From the NCBI RefSeq assembly GCF_900111885.1, contig NZ_FOKG01000011.1:125650-189649 (forward strand): DNA of 64,000 nucleotides, given 5' to 3'. Below the pieces are notes generated by a model, which saw only the letters and a list, made by a program, of their open reading frames with translations, was not told the DNA's origin and searched no databases. Position 1 is the stretch's first letter, and the number at the start of each line of letters is the position of its first letter. Position numbers and translations under genes: made by a program. Of this stretch, positions 37,001-45,700 are shown in pieces. The stretch is from Amycolatopsis marina. GTDB taxonomy: Bacteria; Actinomycetota; Actinomycetes; Mycobacteriales; Pseudonocardiaceae.

Positions 37001-39583
37001 CGCCGCCGTCAGCTCGGGCCGCTGGTGGTACCCCTTGGCCAGGCCCACTCCCGCGATGTGCAGTTCACCCGCGACGCCGACGGGACACGGACTGCCGTGT
37101 GGATCGAGGACGTAGACGCGGATGTTCTGGATCGGCGAGCCGATCGGCACCGCTGTGGCCTCGGCCAGCGCCTGCGCGGTGCAGTGCCATGCGGTGACGT
37201 CGATCGCGGCCTCGGTCGGCCCGTACAGGTTGTGCAGCTCGCAGTGCGGCAGCCGTGCGGTGAACTCTCGCGCCGCGGCGAGGGGCAACTCCTCACCGCT
37301 GCACACGACCCGCCGCAGCGAGGTGCAGTGCTCGAGGCCCGGTTCGCCCAGGAACAGCGTGAGCATCGACGGCACGAAGTGTGCGGTGGTGACGGCTTCG
37401 GTCACCAGAAGTTCGCGCAGATAGGCCGCGTCCTTGTGCCCGCCGGGCTCGGCCAGCACGAGCCGGGCGCCGGTGATCAACGGCCAGAAGAACTCCCACA
37501 CGGAGACGTCGAAGCTGGCCGGTGTCTTCTGCAGCACCGCATCGGTTTCGTCCAGCCGGTAAGCGCGCTGCATCCAGTCGAGTCGGTTCACGATGCCCCG
37601 GTGACCGTTCGGCACTCCCTTCGGCCGTCCGGTGGAACCCGAGGTGTAGATGACGTAGGCGGTGTCGTCCGGGCCTGCCGGGCGACCAGGCTCTGAGTCC
37701 GGCTGCTCCGCCAGGGCCGCGACCTCGGCCGCGTCATCGAGAACGAGCAGGGTCGCGTCGCCCTGCGGCAGCACCCCGCGCAGTTCGGCCTGTGTCAGCA
37801 CCACAGGCGCCGCCGCGTCGGCCACCATGAACGCCAGCCGGTCGGCCGGATACTCCGGGTCGAGCGGGACGTAGGCGCCACCAGCCTTCAGCACCCCGAG
37901 CAACGCGACGACCAGGTCGACCGACCGCTGCGCACACACCCCGACCAGCACGCCCGGCTCCACGCCGAGGCCACGCAGCCGGTTCCCGAGGCGGTTGGCT
38001 CGCCGGTCGACTTCCCGATAGGACAGCGACTCGCCCCGGAACGTGACCGCGACCGCGTCCGGGGTCCGTTCCACCTGCTCCCGTACCAGCGCGGACAGCG
38101 TGGTCTGCGGGAACTCGGTCGCGGTTTCGTTCCACCGCCGCAGTACCAGTGCCCGCTCGTCGGCATCGAGTATGTCGAGTTGGGACACGCGGCGTCCTGG
38201 CGCCGCGACGATCGAGCGCAGCAGGGTGGTCAGCTGCCCGGCCATTCTGGCCACCGTCGCCTCGTCGAACAACGCGGTGTTGTAGACGAACTTGGCGATC
38301 ATCCCGGAGGAGACCTCGATCGCGTGGAACTCGAAGTCGAACCGGGTGGCGGGCAGATCCATCGGCAGCCAGCGGAAGTCCACATCGGAGGTTCCGACCG
38401 CCGGCATCCGGCCCATCTCGTAGTTCTGCAGGACGAACATCGCCTGGAACACCGGCGACCTACTGACGTCGCGCGGCACGCCCAGTGCGTGCACCAGTCG
38501 CTCGAACGGGACGTCCGCGTGCTCGAAGGCGTCCAGCACATGCCGGCGGGTCCGGCTGAGCAGTTCGACGAAGGTCGAGTCGCCGCCCAGCTGGGCTCGT
38601 AACGGCAGCATGTTGATGAACATGCCGACCACGCCTTCCAACTCGGGCAATCCCCGTCCGGCCGATGACGAGCCGACGGCGAAGTCGTCCTGCCCGGAGT
38701 AGCGCGAGAGCAGGAGCTGGTAGGCGGTGAGCAGGGTCATGAACAGGGTGGCGCCGTGCTGCCTGCTCAGCTCGCCGAGCGCCGTGGTGAGTTCCCTTTC
38801 GACGAAGAACTCGTGCAGCGCTCCGTCGAAGCTCTGGGTCGCCGGACGCGGGCGGTCGGTGGGCAGCTCCAGCGGCCGCACGCCGTCGAGCTGTCCCCGC
38901 CAGTGTTCGAGCTGACGGTCCAGTACGTCGCCGGCCAGCGTCCGGCGCTGCCAGTGCGCGAAGTCGCCGTAGCCGATCGGCAGGCCCGGCAACTCCGCGA
39001 CACCGCCGGCGCACGAGGCGTGGTAGTTCACGGCCAGGTCTCGCAACAACAGGTCGACCGACCAGCCGTCACCGACGATGTGGTGGGTGCACACGGCCAG
39101 CAGATGCTCGTCCTCGCTGAGCCGGACAAGGGTCGCGCGCAGCAGCGGACCGGTGGCCAGGTCGAACGTCTCGGCCGCCGTCGCGTCGATGATCGCTCTG
39201 GCCGCCTGCTCGTCCTCGGCCGCCACCACCGTCAGCGGCACGGACACGCGCGGTTCGATGTGGACCGCGGGTTGTCCGTCCACGCCGGCGGGGAAGCGCA
39301 TTCGCAGCGCCTCGTGCCGCGCCGGGAGCGCGTCCAGCGCCGACCTGATCGCCCCGGTGTCAAGCCTGCCGGTCAGCCGGATGGGCACCGGGATGTTGTA
39401 GGACGTGGTCCCCGGAGCGAACTGCTCCATGAACCACACTCGCTCCTGCTGATAGGACAACGGCACCGGATCGCCGTCCGGCCTCCTGGTGATGGTGGCC
39501 GCGGGTTCGGCTCTTCTGCGCAGCCGCCGCTCCAGCAGCGCCCGCCGGGCCGCCGCGCTGGTGGTGTCGTCGACCGTGGTCAC
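34061..39583 (-). CDS. NRPS C-A-PCP-TE fused to MFS transporter
   Basis: An 1840-aa fusion. C domain about 45-480 (HHIVGDGWS near 166). A domain about 500-985 (YTSGSTGRPKG near 648); the specificity code read from the core motifs is D-V-W-H-V-S-L-I-D-K, a serine code. PCP has GGHSM near 1034. The TE (about 1095-1350) is alpha/beta hydrolase with IYGHCGVGNALAV, so Cys (about 1175) replaces the catalytic Ser, with later SEDPVTD and AGHFFLRYRADEL supplying Asp and His. From about 1380 the chain is a 12-helix MFS permease (MGRFVTITIGQLVSSTGSAL onward; AGALVDRGDRRR loop). It likely adds Ser, releases the product and exports it at the membrane. GTG start overlaps the previous stop; GGAG is 5 bases upstream. 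Confidence 0.92.
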   Translation of the reverse strand: MTTVDDTTSAAARRALLERRLRRRAEPAATITRRPDGDPVPLSYQQERVWFMEQFAPGTTSYNIPVPIRLTGRLDTGAIRSALDALPARHEALRMRFPAGVDGQPAVHIEPRVSVPLTVVAAEDEQAARAIIDATAAETFDLATGPLLRATLVRLSEDEHLLAVCTHHIVGDGWSVDLLLRDLAVNYHASCAGGVAELPGLPIGYGDFAHWQRRTLAGDVLDRQLEHWRGQLDGVRPLELPTDRPRPATQSFDGALHEFFVERELTTALGELSRQHGATLFMTLLTAYQLLLSRYSGQDDFAVGSSSAGRGLPELEGVVGMFINMLPLRAQLGGDSTFVELLSRTRRHVLDAFEHADVPFERLVHALGVPRDVSRSPVFQAMFVLQNYEMGRMPAVGTSDVDFRWLPMDLPATRFDFEFHAIEVSSGMIAKFVYNTALFDEATVARMAGQLTTLLRSIVAAPGRRVSQLDILDADERALVLRRWNETATEFPQTTLSALVREQVERTPDAVAVTFRGESLSYREVDRRANRLGNRLRGLGVEPGVLVGVCAQRSVDLVVALLGVLKAGGAYVPLDPEYPADRLAFMVADAAAPVVLTQAELRGVLPQGDATLLVLDDAAEVAALAEQPDSEPGRPAGPDDTAYVIYTSGSTGRPKGVPNGHRGIVNRLDWMQRAYRLDETDAVLQKTPASFDVSVWEFFWPLITGARLVLAEPGGHKDAAYLRELLVTEAVTTAHFVPSMLTLFLGEPGLEHCTSLRRVVCSGEELPLAAAREFTARLPHCELHNLYGPTEAAIDVTAWHCTAQALAEATAVPIGSPIQNIRVYVLDPHGSPCPVGVAGELHIAGVGLAKGYHQRPELTAAKFVPDPFGGGGAKMYRTGDLARWRPDGTIDFLGRLDHQVKLRGLRIELGEIESALREQPGVRDATVIVREDTPGDKRLVGYLAGEADPAALRTALKQTLPDYMVPPSFVVLDELPLTPNGKLDRKALPAPVSGRDSNQELVAPATPAETMLAAIWADVLKVDELGVDDDFFDLGGHSMLATQVVARIGKECPAGSRQVGVMDLFQNRTIRELATFMGGDADDGPRRLLYELTRPVPPDERTRTYVCFPYGGGSAIVYQPLADALPKGNSLYSVAIPGHDVGLSEEAVPFDELVERLAGEILERIEGPLAIYGHCGVGNALAVGVARRLEEQGRELEVVYIGAIFPFARLKGMVGTLRTRLERLRSNQFYSNWLKGMGVDTDDLDPEQADRIISNMRADGRAAEEYFSQLLDRRVDKLRAPIVSVVGSEDPVTDYYAERYREWEFLTDTTALVVLDQAGHFFLRYRADELAEIVTAVHPAVREGATGESGELHIASRGADAAWALHDTHRTTVDDKPTVRPSMGRFVTITIGQLVSSTGSALTSFAVPIWLYTKTGSVTDLGLLWALALLCGVLILPLAGALVDRGDRRRIMIAASAVAGSIQLVLAVLLTSGYLHLWYIYLLIPLGSVAGSFQRIAYQSSIAQLVPKQYLGHAMGLAQLSNGFAMLLMPVIAAGLLAAIELKGILILDMASYVFAIVGLLLVRFPDLLGWRPREPLLTAITNGLRYSWNHRGFRTMLMYFALANVFLAPALVLVTPLVLSFGSVTDVARVALAEAIGAVAGGVGMALWGGPRHRRMIGVLLGNVGIATGCFIMGLHPSVTVAAIGVFLLAMAMSVSQGIYATLVQVKVPQRFHGRVFAFNQTITWSTLPIGFAVLAPLAVHWFEPLLQPGGTLAGSVGELIGTGTGRGIGFAFVVFALLLVSVNLGGFCLRLLRRFDTEVPDSLPDDLVGAQERERKLAATTAGTQPQKENVSAGRVRV

Positions 39584-42500
39584 GTGCGCTCCACTTCCGC
39601 ACCGGACTCCTCGGCCAGCAACCGCTGAACCTCGTCGTCGCTGAGCTGGTCGAGGTCCTCGGTCAGCCTGCGCTCGATCTCCGCGGCGAGTCCGGCCACC
39701 GTGGTGAACGAGAACAGCCCGCGAACCGGGAGGTCGACCTCGATCTGTTTCCGGATGCGCGCCATCGCCCTGATCGCGAGCAGTGAGTTGCCGCCGAGGG
39801 CGAAGAAGTCGTCGTGGACACCGATCTTCTCCACGTCGAGCAGCTCGGCGAACATCTCGGCCACCAGTTCCTCGGCCGCGGTCCGCGGTGCGAGATACCG
39901 AGCGTCGCCGCCGAGGTGCGGCGCGGGCAGTGCCGCCCGGTCGAGTTTGCCGCTGGGCGCGACCGGCAGTGTGTCCAGGATGACGAACGTCGAGGGCACG
40001 AGATACTCCGGCAGCACCTGCCGCAGCGCGTCGCGGACGCCGTCGGAGGCACCGACCAGATACCCCACAAGTGCGTCCCCGCGGACGGCGACGGCGGCCG
40101 AGCGCACGCCGGGCAGCTCCCGCATCGCCGCCTCGATCTCCCTTGGCTCGATCCGGTAACCGCGCAGCTTCACCTGATCGTCGGACCGGCCGAGATAGTC
40201 CAGTGTGCCGTCGCGCCGCCAGCGGACGAGATCACCGGTCGCGTACATCCTGGCCGGCTCGTCGCCGTCCACAGCTACGCCGAACCGGCAGTCCGGGAAT
40301 CGTTCCGCGGTGAGGTCCGGCCTGCCGAGATATCCCCGCGCCACCTGCGGCCCGGCGACGTACAGCTGTCCGGTCACCCCCGGCGGCACCGGCCGCAGCC
40401 GATCGTCGAGCACATACGCACGCGTGTTGGCGATCGGCCTGCCGATGCTCACCGGCCCTGCGGGCAACTCCGTTCCGGGCTCGAACCTCGCCGCGACACA
40501 GCCGACGGTCGCCTCCGTGGGGCCGTACTCGTTGGTGACCACCGTGTCCGGATGGCGTCGCCGAAGGGCGTGCACCGCCTCACCGGTCAGCGCCTCACCA
40601 CCCAGCACCAGGTCGCCGGAGGGGAACAACTCCCCGGTCAGCACGGCGAGATGGGTCGGCGTGGCCTTGACGAACGACGGCCTTCCCGCCGCCGCGTCCA
40701 CAATGGCCCCGCCGGAGGTCAGTGTGCCGAACAAGGTCGTGACCGTCAGATCGAAGGACGCGGACGTGTGCAGCAGCGCACGACCGGCGAGGCTCGGATA
40801 CGCCTGCCCTGCCCACGTCAGGTATGCGACGACCGAGTGGTGCTCGACCTGGACGCCCTTGGGCTTGCCGGTCGATCCGGACGTGTAGATCACATAGGCG
40901 ACGTCGTGCGGCCCCGCCGCCGACTCCGGGTCGGCGGCGGGCTGGTCCGCCCACTCCCCCGGCTCGTCGAGCGCGAGCAGCCGCACTTCTCCCGTGACCT
41001 GATCGGCCACACCGGCCAAGTCGGCCAAGTCGGCCATTGTGGACTGTGCGGTGGATCCGGCGGTGAGCACCACGGGAACGGCCGCGTCGGACACGATCAA
41101 CGCCTGCCGCCCCGCGGGGTGCTCCGGATCCAGCGGCACGTACGCGGCTCCGCTCTTGAGCACGCCCAGCAGACCGAGCACCAGCTCCGCGGAGTTCGGC
41201 GCACACACCCCGACCACGGTTTCCGGCCCTGCTCCCATGGCCCGCAGGCGGTGCGCGATCCGGTTGGCACCGGAGTTCAGTTCGGCGTAGCTGAGCCGCT
41301 GACCGCAGAGGTCGACCGCCGTCGCGTCCGGGGTCCGCCGCGTCTGTGCCTCGACCAGCCCGTGCACGGTGTCACCGGCCGGATACGGTGCGGTGGTCGC
41401 GTTCCATTCCTCGATCACCTGCGCACGTTCGGTATCGGACAGCAGCGGAAGTTCGGCCACCGGCAGTGCTGGGTCGGCCATCGCGGCCAGCAGCAGCCGG
41501 AAGTACCGGTCCACCATGGCTTCGGCGGTCGCCCGGTCGAAGAGGTCAGTGCGGTAGAGCAGGCGCCCGTTCCGAGCGGTGAGGTCGATGGCCACGTCAT
41601 CCTTCGCGGTGGCGTAGCGGACCGGTTCGATTCCCGAGTCCGGGATGAAGTTGAACCCGATCTGGTACAGCGGCTGAACGCCGGGATCGCGATCCCGCAC
41701 GACGGCCTGCGCGACCACCTGGAACGGCACCTGACCGTTCTCGATGGCGTCGAGCATCGCGGTCCGCACGCGGCCCACCAGTTCGGCGAACGTCGGGTCG
41801 CCCGAGCAGTCGACGCGGATGGCGAGCTGGTTGACGAACATGCCGATCAGCGGTGCCAGCTCGGGCAGGTCCCGCCCGGCCACCGGAACACCGATCACCA
41901 GATCGTCCGAACCGGACAGCCGGTACAGCAGCGCCGCATACCCGGCGAGCAGCACCATGAACGGGGTCGCGGACGACTCCCCGCCGACCTCGCCCGCCTT
42001 GCCGAGCAGGCCGTCCGGCAGCTCGAAGTCGACCTGGTCACCCGAGAAACCGAGGTCCACGGGGCGAGGCCGGTCGCTGGGCAGCGTGTGCACCGGTGGC
42101 GCCCCGGCGAGGTGCTTGCGCCAGTACTCCAGCTGACCGGCCAGCCCGGCACCCTCGACCTGCCCGCGCTGCCATGCCGAGTAGTCGGGATACTGGATCG
42201 CCAGTTCCGGCAACTCCGGCTCACGCCCCTCCATCGCGGCGTTGCACGCCTCGTCCAGCTCACGGGCGAGGATCAGCACCGAGGCCGCGTCGAACACCGT
42301 GTGGTGCACCACGAACGTCAGTACCCAGTCGGCATCGGCCAGGTGACACAGGTGCGCCCGCCAGGGCGGTGGCGCGTCCAGCCGAATCGGCCGCCGGGCG
42401 GCGGCGACGGCGAGTTCGACCGCCCGCTGCTCCCGCTCCGCCTCCGGCAGGCCACGCAGGTCGTGCACCTCCGGCTCGACCGGGACCTCGGCGTGCACCA

Positions 42501-42729
42501 CCTGCGCGAGGCTGCCGCCGTCCATCCGGAACGCCGTGCGCAGTGCTTCGTGGCGGGCGACCACGCACCCCAGCACCGTTCGCCACTGCTGCTCGGTCAA
42601 CGGGAGGTCCTGCCTGACCTGACAGGGCAGGTTGTACACAGGGGACCCGAGATCGAGCTGATTGGACAACCAGATCCGCTCCTGCCCGAACGATGCCGGG
42701 AATATCCATTCCTTCGTGCTGTCGGTCAT
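39580..42729 (-). CDS. NRPS module C-A-PCP (Asn-like specificity)
   Basis: A 1049-aa extension module. C domain about 10-440 with HHTVFDAAS (HHxxxDA in place of DG). A domain about 465-930 with YTSGSTGKPKG near 616; the code positions read D-L-T-K-V-G-E-V-G-K, nearest to asparagine codes, with Asp (H-I at two positions) the alternative. PCP near 978 with ALGGNSLLAI. There is no epimerase, so the L residue is expected. ATG at 42729 is preferred to the in-frame TTG at 42738 and lies 9 bases after the PKS stop. It receives its chain from the PKS module and passes it to the Ser module. Confidence 0.9.
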   Translation of the reverse strand: MTDSTKEWIFPASFGQERIWLSNQLDLGSPVYNLPCQVRQDLPLTEQQWRTVLGCVVARHEALRTAFRMDGGSLAQVVHAEVPVEPEVHDLRGLPEAEREQRAVELAVAAARRPIRLDAPPPWRAHLCHLADADWVLTFVVHHTVFDAASVLILARELDEACNAAMEGREPELPELAIQYPDYSAWQRGQVEGAGLAGQLEYWRKHLAGAPPVHTLPSDRPRPVDLGFSGDQVDFELPDGLLGKAGEVGGESSATPFMVLLAGYAALLYRLSGSDDLVIGVPVAGRDLPELAPLIGMFVNQLAIRVDCSGDPTFAELVGRVRTAMLDAIENGQVPFQVVAQAVVRDRDPGVQPLYQIGFNFIPDSGIEPVRYATAKDDVAIDLTARNGRLLYRTDLFDRATAEAMVDRYFRLLLAAMADPALPVAELPLLSDTERAQVIEEWNATTAPYPAGDTVHGLVEAQTRRTPDATAVDLCGQRLSYAELNSGANRIAHRLRAMGAGPETVVGVCAPNSAELVLGLLGVLKSGAAYVPLDPEHPAGRQALIVSDAAVPVVLTAGSTAQSTMADLADLAGVADQVTGEVRLLALDEPGEWADQPAADPESAAGPHDVAYVIYTSGSTGKPKGVQVEHHSVVAYLTWAGQAYPSLAGRALLHTSASFDLTVTTLFGTLTSGGAIVDAAAGRPSFVKATPTHLAVLTGELFPSGDLVLGGEALTGEAVHALRRRHPDTVVTNEYGPTEATVGCVAARFEPGTELPAGPVSIGRPIANTRAYVLDDRLRPVPPGVTGQLYVAGPQVARGYLGRPDLTAERFPDCRFGVAVDGDEPARMYATGDLVRWRRDGTLDYLGRSDDQVKLRGYRIEPREIEAAMRELPGVRSAAVAVRGDALVGYLVGASDGVRDALRQVLPEYLVPSTFVILDTLPVAPSGKLDRAALPAPHLGGDARYLAPRTAAEELVAEMFAELLDVEKIGVHDDFFALGGNSLLAIRAMARIRKQIEVDLPVRGLFSFTTVAGLAAEIERRLTEDLDQLSDDEVQRLLAEESGAEVERT

Positions 42730-42738
42730 GGTCTCCAA

Positions 42739-45700
42739 CTACCGCTCTACCTTGGGGATGGTGGTCCGGACGGCCTGATCGGCGGGCGTGGCGGCGGCCG
42801 CGGTCTTGGCGCCGCCCGCCTTCAGCTCCTCGATCCGCTCCGCCAGCGCGGCCACCGTGGGGGCTTCGAACAGGGTTTTCATGGCGAGCCGGGCGCCAGT
42901 CGTCTTGCGCACCTGGGCGATCAGCTGGATGGCCACCAGCGAGTTGCCGCCGAGCGCGAAGAAGTCCTCGTGCAGCCCGACGCGCTCGACACCGAGCACC
43001 TCGGCCCACTGGCGGGCGATCTCCACTTCCAGCTCGCTGCGCGGCGCGACGAACTCGTCCTCCGGCCCGGATTCGGCGGGCTGTTCCGGCACCGCCTGCG
43101 CCGTCCCGTCGGCGGCCTCCAGTCGCGTGGTGGTGACCAGGCCCGCGAACAGATCGCGCACGGGCCTGGTGTTGATCACCACCTGCGGGCCGAGGTCCGC
43201 CGACAGCGCACGGAGGAACGCCTCGGCGCCGTCCACCGGCCGGATTCCCGTTCCGGGGGCGGTCCCGTCACCCGTGGACACAGCGTTGACAGTGGACACT
43301 CGGGACACCGCCGACACACCTGGGAGCCCGCCGGTCACCGCGCCCTCTTCGACCTGGCGCAGGACGAAGTCCTCGATCTCGACCAGCACCTGCCCGGTGT
43401 CGTCGCACAGCGTCACGTCGGCGGAGACGACCTGGTCGCCGCTCGATTCCCGGTAGCGCAGGTAGCTGTGGAAGGTGCCGGGCAGCGGGGCGTGCATGGT
43501 CAGCCTGCCGTAGCTCATCGGCAGGTAGGTGCCGCTGCCCCTGCCCCGGCCGAATGCGGTGGCGACGTCCAGCAGTGCGGGGTGCATCCCCCATGCGCCT
43601 TCGTCCCCGCGCGCCGCGTCCGGCGCGCTGATCGAGGCCAGCTCCTCCCCCGCGCCCAGCAGGTGCGTGCGCAGCGCTGCCCAGCGCGGCCCGAAGGCGA
43701 CCATGCTGGTCCGGCCCATCCCGAACGCGTGCTCGTCGTCGAGCACACGGGCGCGCGCGGTGACGGCCGCGATGTCCACCGGGGACGGTCGCTGGGGTGT
43801 GGCCCAGCCCGCGGTACCACGCACGTGCACCGCGGACACGCCCGCCGATCTGCCGCTCACCTCGAATTCGGCGCCGTCGAACTCGACCCGGTACTCCGCC
43901 GCCTGGCCGTCGGGTACGGCGAACGGCTCAAGGAACACCACGTCCCGCAGCTCCACGACGTGTCCTTCGCCCGGTGCGGGCAGGATCGCCGCGGCCGCCG
44001 CCCGCACGGTCTCCAGATGAGCGGTGCCGGGAACAACCGGTACCCCACCGATCCGGTGCTCGTCGAGGACCCAGTGGGTCGCGGCGGACACCACGCCGTG
44101 GCAGCCGGTGTCCGTGCGACTGGTCAGGATCGGGTGGTCGACAGGCCCGCCGGCGCGCCCGCCCGACGTGCGGATCGCGGTCGGCGCGCTCACCTCGGCC
44201 GCCATGCCGACCTCGTCCCAGCCACCCCAGTTGTGTGCGACGACGCTGGCCAGCCAGCCGTGGTCGCCGCGTGCGTAGGCGTCCAGGAAGTTGTTCGCCG
44301 CGCAGTAGTCGACCTGCCCGAAGTCGCCGGACACGGCGGTGACCGAGGAACACAGTGCGAGGAAGTCCATCGGCAGATCGGCGAACGCGTCGGCGAGGGC
44401 CAGTGTGCCTGCCACCTTCGGGGCGAGGACGGCCTCGGCCGCCGCCCTGTCCCTGATCTCGGCGACACCGCCGCCGGGAAGACCCGCCGCGTGCACGATG
44501 CCGTCCAGTCCGCCGAATTCCGCTTCGGCCAGCTCGCGCACCGAACGCAGCTGCGCGGGATCGCAGACGTCGGCCGCGATCACGTGCACCACGGCGCCCG
44601 CCGCCTCCATCCGCCGGACCGCCAGCATCGCGCGACCTGCTCGGTCTGCCCCCGCGTTCACGGCGAGGTGGGAGTCCCACTCCTCTCGTGGCGGCAGGCC
44701 GCTCCGCGTGAGCAGAATGAGTCTGGCACGAACCCGTCTCGCGAAGTCCTCGGCCAAAGTTATGCCGATTCCGCCGGTGCCCCCGGTGATCAGGTATCGC
44801 CCCTCCGGCCGGAGCGCGGGCGTGACCGTCTCGTCCGGGGGAAGCTCGAGCTGGGCGTAGTCGAGGACCCAGCGGCGACCGCCGCGCAGCGCGACCTCCG
44901 TCGCCGTGTCCGCGGGCCGGAACAGCTCCGCGACCAACCCGGCGAGACCTTGGCCCGCGTCGGCGCCGTGGACAGCGGGGTCGATGTCGATGCGCCGGAC
45001 CACCATGTCGGGGATCTCCAACGGCACCACCCTGGTGATGCCTGCCAGCGTGGCGTGTTCCGGACGCGTCAGGTCCGCGCCCGTGACGTCCGTTGTTCCG
45101 GTGCACACGACGTCGATCCGCGCTGGCTCACCCAGCGCCTGGACAAGACTGAGCAGGCTGAAGAACCCGCGGTCCTGTGCGGCCATCGCGGACTCGTCCG
45201 CCGCGGTCAGGGACAGCGCGTGCACGATCCGCTCCGGGCGGCTCGCACCGAGGGCGGAGATCAACTCGTCGTAGTCGCCGCGCACGCCGGGCCGGATGGT
45301 GAAGCCCGTGTCCGTCGCGGCGAAGCGCTCGCCGGGGCGTACCTGCACCACCCGCACCCCCGCCTCGCGCAGCAGGGCGGGCAGCACGTCCTCGTCGACG
45401 AACGCGAGGCACGAGGCGAACGGCTCGCGGCGCAGTTCCGGTTCGGCCTGTCGCCAGGTGGGGACCGCGAACCAGGCGTCCAACGGTAGCGGCCCCGCAG
45501 GCCCGCGCGGTTGGACGGGCACCGCGGTCGAGTCGGCGTCCGGGTCGATCCAGTACCGCCTGCGCGCGTACGGGTATCCCGGCAGCGGCACATGGTATCC
45601 ACCCGCATGCAGGGATTCCTGGTCCAACGTCACCCCGGAGGTCCACAGCAGACCGGCGGTGCCGTAGATCGTCTCCACGTCGCCCGTGCGCTCGGTGCGG

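Noticed and set aside
39814-45489. 1891-codon open frame opposite the NRPS/PKS genes
   Set aside because: Antisense shadow of GC-rich codons; no domain, Arg/Gly/Pro-rich, and it spans three confident genes on the other strand.
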